Assembly (NCBI GenBank): GCA_946482545.1
Contig: CAMLRX010000033.1
Coordinates: forward strand, 1 to 41,218
Source of the DNA: an uncultured Flavihumibacter sp.
Lineage (GTDB): Bacteria; Bacteroidota; Bacteroidia; Chitinophagales; Chitinophagaceae
Length of the DNA stretch: 41,218 bases
Direction: 5' to 3'
The translations under genes were made by a program, and so were the position numbers. The notes beneath the pieces were generated by a model. It ran no database searches, was not told where the DNA came from, and worked only from the letters and a program-made list of their open reading frames with translations. This document shows, one piece after another, positions 1 to 7,145 of this stretch (position 1 is its first letter; every line of letters begins with the position of its first letter).

Positions 1-32
1 CCGCTATAGCGGTGCCACCGGGTAACGTGTTT
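1..32. repeat. Right part of a palindromic intergenic repeat, cut by the window edge
   Basis: The palindrome centre (CTATAG, centred on bases 6/7) and the full right arm through CGGTGCCACCGGGTAACG and GTGTTT are present. The left arm lies outside the window. The arm matches the copies near 13.7, 25.45 and 27.97 kb. The element ends about 75 bp before the HmuY-like gene, so it may mark the end of an upstream transcription unit. Confidence 0.85.
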
Positions 33-109
33 TCCCCCACGGATAAGTTTTTCTCCCGGAATGAATAGCCGTTGTACTGAGTTTTGCGGCTGTTAAAGAA
101 AACAGAACA

Positions 110-850
110 ATGATGCGCAAAACAAGTATGCAACTGCTATTAAGAACACTGCCGGTATTTCTGATACTCGCGATGGCTTCCTGTAAAAAAGACAACAATG
201 GAGGCGATACGGAAACTCCTCCCGTGAGTGATACCATCTACGGAAAACTCATCACAGTGACCAACCTCGCACCGGAAGTTACCGATGATAACGATCCCAC
301 CTCCACCAACCGGCCGCCAATGTATTTTAGTCTGGAAGAGAACAAAGCGGTGCCCGCGGCTTATGTAAAAACCGCCCGATGGGATATTTCCTTTACGGAA
401 ATCTACAATAGTTTCCTGGGCGGCAACAATGGAGGCAATACCGCCAATCTTGGAAACGGCGGCCCGGGAAAAGGAGGCATTTACATGGTGGAAGAAACAT
501 TTGAAAATGTACTTACCGCCCCCGATGATACAAAGTTTCATACCGGCAAAGCTGTTTACGGCACCGATGATTCCGGCGACTTCGGCGCGGGCTTCGGCTG
601 GTATCTCTACGATTTTGGCGGCACCATTAAAGGCGATGGCAGCTACGATATGCAACACGTGGTATATCCCATTCAGCCGCGTACCATTATTGTACGCACC
701 GCCCGCGGTAATTACGCCAAAATAAAAATGCTGAGTCTGTACAAAGATGAACTGGATCCCACAAAGTGGAGAAGGAATACCCCACACCCTTACTTCAGTT
801 TCCAGTATGTACTCATGAAAGACGGCAACAAAAATTTCGAGATCAAATAA
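110..850 (+). CDS. HmuY-family lipoprotein (putative heme-binding)
   Basis: A 246-residue exported lipoprotein. The signal peptide ends in a lipobox, AMASC, with Cys25 as the lipidated residue followed by KKD. The body resembles the HmuY family: an N-terminal strand pair around TARWDISFTEIYNSF, a Gly/Asn-rich loop (residues 100-122), a GWYLYDFGG segment and a C-terminal TIIVRT..YAKIKMLSLYKD segment. HmuY proteins capture heme at the cell surface for a TonB-dependent receptor. I cannot identify heme-ligand residues here, and relatives in environmental Bacteroidota may bind other ligands. It begins a same-strand run of four lipoprotein genes, 9 bp before the next. ATG at 110 is followed directly by another in-frame ATG at 113, and either could be used. 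Confidence 0.75.
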   Translation: MMRKTSMQLLLRTLPVFLILAMASCKKDNNGGDTETPPVSDTIYGKLITVTNLAPEVTDDNDPTSTNRPPMYFSLEENKAVPAAYVKTARWDISFTEIYNSFLGGNNGGNTANLGNGGPGKGGIYMVEETFENVLTAPDDTKFHTGKAVYGTDDSGDFGAGFGWYLYDFGGTIKGDGSYDMQHVVYPIQPRTIIVRTARGNYAKIKMLSLYKDELDPTKWRRNTPHPYFSFQYVLMKDGNKNFEIK

Positions 851-859
851 ATCATTCCT

Positions 860-1825
860 ATGCGCTCCATAGTATTTCTATTACTATTTATTTCCGTCAT
901 CCTTACTTCCTGTACCAAAACCATGGACCTGCCCGTGCAGCCCATGAACAGGATTCTTTCCTATAAAGTAACCAACGTTTACAACAGTTCCATTTCTGGC
1001 GTGGTGAACGATATTGAAAAATCCATCACCGTATATATTCCTTTCTATTATAACCTCGGTGTGATTGATCCTGAAATCACCGTTTCCCAGGGCGCAAAGT
1101 TACAGGACGAGGTACTCCCGGTTCCTTTCGATGATTCCACTACTACTTATACCGTGATAGGAGCCGATGGATCAACTGCTACTTATAAACTTAGAATTGT
1201 TATTCAGCAACCGGATTTCGTAGTGAACGAACATTCAACAGAAACAACCGTGAAAGCATATAATATACGTGGAGGAATATCAATTTCCGGGAACTTCAAC
1301 ACCAAGGATCTTTCTGTTATAAAGCCATCCCTTGTTTCAATTTCTACAGGAAAAGAATTTCCCATAGCAGTAGAAGCACTCACCGTGATCGAGGGCATTC
1401 ACAATACAGCAACAGGTGAAGCGAGTTACACGCTCAGCAATGCAACGATTCCCGCCACAATAGATACCGGACTTTTTAAACTGAAAGTGAAAATTTTCAA
1501 CAAAACCGCCGAAACACAATTTCCCATCCGGATCAATTATCCGCCGAATGGCATGTTGTTCCATTATAACAAAACATTCACGCAGGGAGAGGTTTTCACG
1601 ATCACGGCTGCCGCAACGAGTATTTTCAGGAACCTGAAGTCCTTTGAAATAAAGGTGAACGGCGAATATGTGAATCTTCCCATTCAATCTTACACGGTAT
1701 ATGAAGCACAGGTGAAGTTACCAGATAATTTTCCGCCGGGAAATTATACGGAAACCCGCTTGCGCTTTGAAGACTCTCCCGAAATAGTGATCGCTTATAA
1801 CACGATTACCGTGCACGCTAAATAG
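860..1825 (+). CDS. DUF5018-like surface lipoprotein
   Basis: A 321-residue lipoprotein with signal peptide and lipobox LTSC (Cys18). Residues about 30-115 form a DUF5018-like domain: ILSYKV..., an EKSITVYIP strand, an ITVSQGAKL segment, then the hallmark YTVIGADGSTATYKLRI. Two further beta-rich Ig-like or TIG-like segments follow to the C terminus. No catalytic motif is visible. It starts 9 bp after the HmuY-like gene and has the same architecture as the product of 2564-3538, so the two are probably paralogues. Such proteins are usually accessory surface lipoproteins of TonB-linked loci. A role in ligand or polymer binding is inference. Confidence 0.7.
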   Translation: MRSIVFLLLFISVILTSCTKTMDLPVQPMNRILSYKVTNVYNSSISGVVNDIEKSITVYIPFYYNLGVIDPEITVSQGAKLQDEVLPVPFDDSTTTYTVIGADGSTATYKLRIVIQQPDFVVNEHSTETTVKAYNIRGGISISGNFNTKDLSVIKPSLVSISTGKEFPIAVEALTVIEGIHNTATGEASYTLSNATIPATIDTGLFKLKVKIFNKTAETQFPIRINYPPNGMLFHYNKTFTQGEVFTITAAATSIFRNLKSFEIKVNGEYVNLPIQSYTVYEAQVKLPDNFPPGNYTETRLRFEDSPEIVIAYNTITVHAK

Positions 1826-1875
1826 CAATAATCATGGCTTAACCGGCCACCACATACATTCCAAAAATTACAAAA

Positions 1876-2493
1876 ATGAAAAACTTAGCAAGAACCTTTT
1901 CCGCACTGGCGCTTTGCGCGGTGTTCGCCATATCCTGTTCAAAGAAAGACCAGCTTTCCGGGGCGGGTCTGGAAAAAGAACCATCTATTCAATCTGAAAG
2001 CGTTACCGCATTGGCTGTAACCTGTGCATCAGACAGTATTATCGGCAATTGCGCCGCTCCTTCCGGCGGTAGCTGGGGTACGATAGATTTTGACCTGAGT
2101 CTGCCGGGAAGAGGCGCGGGGCAGATTCAATTTGTTGATCGTTTCAACGCAACGATTCAGGTTACAAGCGGCTACTACGCTTATGTGTACACGCAAACAG
2201 GTGTTGATCCGTGTACTGTGACAAAATCCACACTCGCTTCAGGAGCAACACTCGTATCCAGTGGACAGGTAGGGTACAATAACACAGGCACAGGCTGGTA
2301 CGATTATTCCCTCATGTCTCCCACGCCAACGCCTAATAGAGTAGTAGTGATAACCGATGCAAGTTCCGCTTCCGGCATCACATCTGCTGCTGAAGTATTC
2401 GTGCTGAAACTTAATAACATCGGCTACCAAGCTGGCAGTTGCAGTTTAGGTCAGTACCAGGGCTTACTAACATTCACCATCAATCAACTTTAA
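1876..2493 (+). CDS. Lipoprotein of unknown function, Ser/Thr/Gly-rich
   Basis: A 205-residue predicted lipoprotein, lipobox AISC with Cys21 followed by SKKD. The mature part is rich in Ser, Thr, Gly and Tyr and looks all-beta. It contains three conspicuous cysteines (in VTCASD, GNCAAP and DPCTV) plus one near the C terminus (GSCSLG), which may form disulfides. I recognise no named family. It sits 50 bp after the first DUF5018-like gene and 70 bp before the second, so it probably belongs to the same operon and is a surface accessory component of the HmuY-linked locus. Confidence 0.65.
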   Translation: MKNLARTFSALALCAVFAISCSKKDQLSGAGLEKEPSIQSESVTALAVTCASDSIIGNCAAPSGGSWGTIDFDLSLPGRGAGQIQFVDRFNATIQVTSGYYAYVYTQTGVDPCTVTKSTLASGATLVSSGQVGYNNTGTGWYDYSLMSPTPTPNRVVVITDASSASGITSAAEVFVLKLNNIGYQAGSCSLGQYQGLLTFTINQL

Positions 2494-2563
2494 ACCGAAC
2501 AGCTTTCATTAAACAAACGGTTGGTGAAGCCATGATTATTTATTGAACCTGAACAGCACTGAG

Positions 2564-3538
2564 ATGAACATACGAAATGCATTTTTGAAAGCGGGAATAG
2601 TATTGCCTGTAATGATCACTTACTTTTTTCTTTCTTCCTGCAAGAAAGAATATCCTGATTATCCTTACAATGAAATCACTTCTTTCGAAGTAAAAATAGA
2701 TGAAGAAAATATACTGAAAGCTGCGCTGGAAGGAAATGAGATCATTTTATACTGGCCGCCGTTCCAAACTATACCTGATTCTATTGCTCCGGAAATAAGC
2801 GTTGCCGACCGTGCGAAAATAAGTCCCGCAAGTGGAGAAAAGGTTCCCTTTACAGATGGATTTACTTATAATGTAACCGCACAGGATGGCAGTACGAAAT
2901 CTTTTAAACTTAAAATATGGGCTAATATTCCTGATCCCGGTTTCTACTTTAATAATCCGGCAACCAATGGCGTTTATACGGTACGTTACAACGATCTTTT
3001 TCCTTACATCAAAGGAAATTACATCATAGCTGATACCGCCAGCACCAAGGTGTTTATCTCCAATTCAAAGTTGGGAGAAATCAATATGACACCATTTATT
3101 ACAAGCCTGGCACAGATTCAACTGGTATTCAGCGTCCCAATATCCATTGATACCGGATTATATAAGATTAAAGTGGTTTCGGGAAAAGTGGTGTTTGAGC
3201 CGGAAGAGCTACTTTACGTGTACTTTCACGAACCCAATATTACCTGGCCTTATACCACACAACTGAAAACCGGCGGCACGCTTACGCTTAATACAAGTAT
3301 AGGTGTGGAAGCATCAGGCCCTACGAAAATCACACGTGTGCGACTGCGCTCACAAGTTGATAACGGCATGCATGAACTCAACGTTTTACAGGTGGAACAA
3401 GGTAAACTGATTTTAGAAATACCAACAGCATTTCCGGCAGGCACATACAATGGCATTGAATTCACCTCCCCGGCCTTTCCGAATGGCCTGTTGCGAAATA
3501 TAGCAAATGCAGGAAGAAGATTTGTTGTATCCAACTGA
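2564..3538 (+). CDS. DUF5018-like surface lipoprotein, second paralogue
   Basis: A 324-residue lipoprotein. I chose ATG 2564 because the signal peptide (MNIRNAFLKAGIV...) and lipobox FLSSC (Cys26) follow directly; an upstream in-frame TTG at 2543 would add seven unlikely residues. The first domain has the DUF5018 signature ITSFEV, ISPASGEKVPF, YNVTAQDGSTKSFKLKI. The rest repeats the Ig-like architecture of the 860-1825 product, including a shared IDTGLYKIKV / IDTGLFKLKV segment, which supports paralogy. No enzymatic residues are apparent. It is the last gene of the lipoprotein run; the next gene starts 89 bp later. Confidence 0.7.
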   Translation: MNIRNAFLKAGIVLPVMITYFFLSSCKKEYPDYPYNEITSFEVKIDEENILKAALEGNEIILYWPPFQTIPDSIAPEISVADRAKISPASGEKVPFTDGFTYNVTAQDGSTKSFKLKIWANIPDPGFYFNNPATNGVYTVRYNDLFPYIKGNYIIADTASTKVFISNSKLGEINMTPFITSLAQIQLVFSVPISIDTGLYKIKVVSGKVVFEPEELLYVYFHEPNITWPYTTQLKTGGTLTLNTSIGVEASGPTKITRVRLRSQVDNGMHELNVLQVEQGKLILEIPTAFPAGTYNGIEFTSPAFPNGLLRNIANAGRRFVVSN

Positions 3539-3627
3539 CCTGCATGATAAGTTGAACCTTTCCTTCCTATCCATGCTCCCGGCAGGCAATAAAATTTATA
3601 CCTTTATTGTCTGCTATTTTTTTTGTT

Positions 3628-4122
3628 ATGGAAAACTTCAACTGGACCAACTTCACCCTACGCATAGCCATCAAGGCCCCCGTTCAACAATTATACAATG
3701 CATGGGCGCAGCCTGCAGAAATCATAAAATGGTTTCTGGAAACTGCTATCAATACCTCCCCGGAAGGAATGCCACTTGATGCATCGCTGCCTGCCAATGC
3801 TGGGGATGTTTACCAATGGACCTGGTTCGTTTATGATGAAGTGGAGAAGGGCCGTTTCATGGAAGCGAACGGCGTTAACAACCTGAAATTTTCTTTCGCC
3901 GGGTCATGTGTGGTGGAGATTAGCCTGCGGGAAGAATACGAATACACCGTGGTAACGCTCACGCAATCGAATATTCCCACCGATGATGCGTCTAAAAAGA
4001 ACATCCGCCTGGGTTGCCACAATGGCTGGAGTTTCTACCTGGTAAACCTGAAATCAGTATATGAAGGCGGCATCGACCTCCGCAACAAAGACACGCGTTT
4101 CCCGCCCATGCTCAACAATTAA
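3628..4122 (+). CDS. SRPBCC-fold protein (AHSA1-like)
   Basis: A 164-residue cytosolic protein of the START/SRPBCC superfamily, related to the activator of Hsp90 ATPase homologue 1 domain. Family signs are the opening strand FTLRIAIKAPVQQLYNAWAQ, the EIIKWFLETA segment, a central VYQWTWFVYDE strand and the C-terminal helix GWSFYLVNLKSVYEGGIDLR. These folds hold hydrophobic ligands, but the substrate cannot be read from sequence. ATG 3628 fits the domain start; an in-frame TTG at 3607 would add MSAIFFV, which looks spurious. Its stop overlaps the convergent lipid kinase gene by 4 bp. Confidence 0.8.
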   Translation: MENFNWTNFTLRIAIKAPVQQLYNAWAQPAEIIKWFLETAINTSPEGMPLDASLPANAGDVYQWTWFVYDEVEKGRFMEANGVNNLKFSFAGSCVVEISLREEYEYTVVTLTQSNIPTDDASKKNIRLGCHNGWSFYLVNLKSVYEGGIDLRNKDTRFPPMLNN

Positions 4123-4985
4123 GGCCTTACCACCATTACCGAAGCGGGATGTATTTCCGCTGAAATGCGCTTCTGCTTTCCGAGGTATTCACCATCCACC
4201 TGGAAAGGATAAGCTTTCTTCGCCTCAATCTTCGCATTCCTGCACGAAATGATCTCGATAGCCGAAGGGTCGAAAGGTTTTCGGGTGATCATCATCGACA
4301 TCAGTTCGCGGAAAGCCATTCTGCGTACAATCACCAGTTCAAATAACCCGTCGTCAGGTTTGCCCTGCGGGTTGATGACGGCCCCCGTTCCATACCTGGC
4401 CGCGTTCGCCACCACAATCATCAGGGCTTTCCGTTGCAGCAAACGGCCATCCGCACGGATCGTGAGCGGCATATAGATGCGCGTACCAATCATACGGAAC
4501 AACGCACGCGCGTAACCGAGCATGCCCCGTTGGGGTATCTGCTCAAAATGCCGGAGGATGGTGGCGTTCCAACCCATATCGCTGAGGTGGATGCACCATT
4601 CACCATTCACACAAACGAGGTCAAGCGGACGTGCATCTCCGGAAACAACCAGTTCTAATGCATCATTAATATTGGAGGGCACACCCAGTTCGGTGGCCAT
4701 CCCGTTGGCCGATCCCGTTGGAAGTATGGCCAGCGGCGTTTTTAAACTTTCCTGCTTTAGCAGTCCCGCCATCATTTTAATGGTACCATCGCCCCCTGCG
4801 GCGACAATGCGTTCCGGAGAAAAATCCTTTATTTGCTGCAGGATCATAGGTTCATTGTCCGTGTTGGTATCAATGGTATGGAAGGCCAGCGTGTGTTCCT
4901 TCCCCCCGAACCATTCGCGCACAATGGATTCCCAATTCTTATTGTTGGCTCCGGAAGCGGGATTGATAATGAACAATAGACGCAT
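4119..4985 (-). CDS. Diacylglycerol/lipid kinase family protein
   Basis: A 288-residue protein of the DAGK catalytic family (DgkB/YegS type), which phosphorylates diacylglycerol or related lipids with ATP. Visible motifs are NPASG (8-12), GGDGT (64-68) forming the nucleotide-binding site, and PTGSANGMA (about 91-99). The C-terminal half carries the usual beta-sandwich domain, with KPDDGLFELVIVRR and FQVDGE. Length is normal. It is transcribed divergently from an App1-type phosphatidate phosphatase gene across 64 bp, so two enzymes of opposite chemistry on phosphatidate may share a control region. True substrates (diacylglycerol, sphingoid base or other) are not determined by the sequence. Confidence 0.85.
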   Translation of the reverse strand: MRLLFIINPASGANNKNWESIVREWFGGKEHTLAFHTIDTNTDNEPMILQQIKDFSPERIVAAGGDGTIKMMAGLLKQESLKTPLAILPTGSANGMATELGVPSNINDALELVVSGDARPLDLVCVNGEWCIHLSDMGWNATILRHFEQIPQRGMLGYARALFRMIGTRIYMPLTIRADGRLLQRKALMIVVANAARYGTGAVINPQGKPDDGLFELVIVRRMAFRELMSMMITRKPFDPSAIEIISCRNAKIEAKKAYPFQVDGEYLGKQKRISAEIHPASVMVVRP

Positions 4986-5049
4986 ATATCGGTTTTACTG
5001 AATTCAGGTATGGTTTTTTAAGAGAAAAGATCGTACCAGCAACACGCGT

Positions 5050-6054
5050 ATGCACAACAACACCAATCGGAAAGGGTTTATAAAAAGAGGACTCGTGGTA
5101 CGGGTGTACCGTGGATTCGGCCATAAGAACCGGATGCAGGTATTCGGCCATGTGCTGTTTTCACGGAAAGAGCGCAAAAGAAAGAAGAAACAGCTCCTCG
5201 GAAACATGAGGGCCCTGCTTGACCTGTTTTTCGTGAAACCAGTCTTTAAAGCAGAAGTGGTATTGGAATGGGAAGGGAAACAGATCAGCGCTTTAACAGA
5301 GGAAGATGGGTTTTTCCGGTTGGAATGGGAGTCCACGGAATCCGTGCCTGCCGGTGAACACAAGGTGCAGGTGCGGTATACAAATGGGAAACAAGTGCTT
5401 TCAGGGGAAGGCTCGGTAATTGTACCGCACGTTACGCAACTGGGCATCATCTCCGATATCGACGATACGCTGCTGATTTCACATTCTTCTACCATCATCA
5501 AAAGACTGCTCACGCTTTTCAGGCACCATGCCGGCTCGCGCAGGGCATTTGAAGGCGTGGCCGATTTCTACCGGAAACTCCAATACACACATACCGATAA
5601 GGAAAATCCCAACCCCTTCTTTTATGTATCCAGCAGCGAATGGAACCTGTATCCTTACCTGCAGGTATTCTTCGACGTGCATAAGTTTCCCAGGGGTGTT
5701 TTCCTGCTGAATCAGCTCAAGCGTTGGTACAATCTCCTGGCTTCCGGACAAACCAAACACAGCGGAAAATTCGTGCGCATCATCCGTATCATGGAGGCTT
5801 TTCCTAAACAATCTTTCCTGCTCATCGGTGATAACACCCAACAGGACCCTGAGATTTACGCGGCGGTAGCGGCGTATTTTCCCCAGCGGGTAAAGGCCGT
5901 TTTTATCCGTATGGTATTGCCGGGAAAAAAACGGACCACTGAAGCGCAACTCAAAGTGGTAAAGGATCTCAATATTCCTTATTGTATTTTCAGAGACACA
6001 CCGGAGGCCGAGGTGTTCGCTAAACAGCATGGACTGTTACCCGGAATCGTGTAG
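5050..6054 (+). CDS. App1-family phosphatidate phosphatase (DUF2183)
   Basis: A 334-residue HAD-fold protein of the App1/DUF2183 family, which dephosphorylates phosphatidate. After an N-terminal beta domain (VYRGFGH..., residues 18-125) comes the catalytic DxDxT motif DIDDT (136-140) in LGIISDIDDTLL. The conserved block FFYVSSSEWNLYPYL, the GVFLLN segment, and LLIGDNTQQDPEIY with the later HAD acidic residues follow. Fungal App1 acts in membrane trafficking; bacterial members are little studied, so activity is inferred from family. The start keeps the whole N-terminal domain. It lies opposite the lipid kinase gene and 18 bp before the DinB-like gene, probably one transcript. Confidence 0.85.
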   Translation: MHNNTNRKGFIKRGLVVRVYRGFGHKNRMQVFGHVLFSRKERKRKKKQLLGNMRALLDLFFVKPVFKAEVVLEWEGKQISALTEEDGFFRLEWESTESVPAGEHKVQVRYTNGKQVLSGEGSVIVPHVTQLGIISDIDDTLLISHSSTIIKRLLTLFRHHAGSRRAFEGVADFYRKLQYTHTDKENPNPFFYVSSSEWNLYPYLQVFFDVHKFPRGVFLLNQLKRWYNLLASGQTKHSGKFVRIIRIMEAFPKQSFLLIGDNTQQDPEIYAAVAAYFPQRVKAVFIRMVLPGKKRTTEAQLKVVKDLNIPYCIFRDTPEAEVFAKQHGLLPGIV

Positions 6055-6072
6055 CTTTAGCAAAAGACCGCA

Positions 6073-6591
6073 ATGAAAAGAAGTGCTATCGTTCCGATGC
6101 CAGAATTTTTTGACCGCTACATCAATCTCGTGGAAGACGTTCCCGTTGTTGAAGCGTTACAATCAAGGAGCCAGGTATTCCCCGCTACCGATATGCCAAA
6201 GATTTACGCGCTGGGCGATAAAGTGTATGCGCCCGGTAAATGGACTATTAAAGATGTGATACAGCATATCACCGACAACGAACGCATACAGGCGTACAGG
6301 GCATTACGTTTTGCGCGCAACGATGCTTCGGTTTTGCCGGGTTACGATGAAGAGCCGTATGCAAAAGAGGCCCGTGCGGAAAGAAGGAGCCTGGAAGCAT
6401 TGCTGGAAGAATTTGAAGCGACGCGTCGCTCTAATATTTTATTGTTCAGGAGTTTTACAGAAGAGATGCTTTTGCGGAAAGGAATTTGTTTTGGAAAAGA
6501 AATGAGTGTGCTCGCATTGGGCTTTGTGCTGGCAGGGCACCAGGAGCATCATGTACGGATAGTGCGGGAGCGGTATTTTCCATTGGTGTAG
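6073..6591 (+). CDS. DinB-superfamily metal-binding protein
   Basis: A 172-residue four-helix DinB/DfrA-like protein. Typical features are WTIKDVIQHITDNERIQAYR with the first metal-ligand His (in IQHI), a long central helical hairpin, and the C-terminal AGHQEHHVRIVRERY with the second and third His ligands. In Bacillus-type relatives the fold catalyses thiol-dependent transferase reactions, but substrates of most members are unknown. It follows the App1-like gene by 18 bp on the same strand and precedes a small lipoprotein gene by 96 bp. Confidence 0.8.
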   Translation: MKRSAIVPMPEFFDRYINLVEDVPVVEALQSRSQVFPATDMPKIYALGDKVYAPGKWTIKDVIQHITDNERIQAYRALRFARNDASVLPGYDEEPYAKEARAERRSLEALLEEFEATRRSNILLFRSFTEEMLLRKGICFGKEMSVLALGFVLAGHQEHHVRIVRERYFPLV

Positions 6592-6687
6592 CGCGTTGCA
6601 GCAACTAAACCTTCCTTGTAAAAAAATTAACAGCCATTCCTGCAATGGTTCATGCATTGGCGTTGTCAATCCCGCCAAAGTATAGCC

Positions 6688-7083
6688 ATGAAGAAATTAT
6701 TATTACTCGCGACACTTGCGGGCCTGGGATTCGCGTCCTGCAAAAAGGACCACTACGGAAGCCACCTGAAAGGAACCTACAAAGGGACCTTTAAACGGTA
6801 CAACGAGCCCGGATCTGAAGAAGCAAATGTGAGCATCAATTTCAATTTTCCCAACTGGAGCGGCACCAGCGATATCGATAAGTATCCGGCACTGGCGCAG
6901 GGGAGGTTCTCTTCCGATGGAGAAGTCATCCGCTTCACCAACACCGCCGTGTGGACCGCCGACTTCGACTGGACATTGATTTTGGACGGAACTTATATTG
7001 AACGTATTACGGGAGATAGTCTGGTTTTCACGAAAAGCTATGGGAACGGTTGGGTGGATGTGTATAAGCTGAAGAAGCAGTAG
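6688..7083 (+). CDS. Small lipoprotein of unknown function
   Basis: A 131-residue lipoprotein. ATG 6688 begins a clear signal peptide, MKKLLLLATLAGLGFASC, with Cys18 as the lipidation site and KKD following. An in-frame upstream start at 6652 would add 12 residues ahead of the signal and is rejected. The mature part has the look of a small beta-barrel: GTYKGTFKRY, VSINFNFPNWSGTS, EVIRFTNTAVWTADFDWTLILDGTY, SLVFTKSYG. This pattern is common in Bacteroidota lipocalin-like lipoproteins, but I cannot name the family. It ends one base before a strong hairpin that separates it from the convergent helicase gene. Confidence 0.7.
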   Translation: MKKLLLLATLAGLGFASCKKDHYGSHLKGTYKGTFKRYNEPGSEEANVSINFNFPNWSGTSDIDKYPALAQGRFSSDGEVIRFTNTAVWTADFDWTLILDGTYIERITGDSLVFTKSYGNGWVDVYKLKKQ

Positions 7084-7135
7084 GTTCACGCGAAGGCGCA
7101 CTGCTTCGTTCCTCGCAGCGCGTCTTCGCGTGAAC
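7084..7135. terminator. Bidirectional terminator hairpin built from a dispersed repeat
   Basis: Two 21-base arms (7084-7104 and 7115-7135) pair with only two G-U-type mismatches around a 10-base loop. The hairpin lies between convergent genes and abuts the upstream stop codon. Its minus-strand core, CTGCGAGGAACGAAGCAGTGC, resembles a core at about 17983-18003, so it may be a repeat element recruited as a terminator. A U tract is weak, so termination is inferred from position and stem strength. Confidence 0.7.
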
Positions 7136-7145
7136 TGTAAACATT

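Noticed and set aside
5004..5513. Minus-strand frame of 169 codons opposite the App1 gene
   Set aside because: It is antisense to a conserved gene with intact catalytic motif and shows Ser/Arg-rich shadow composition.
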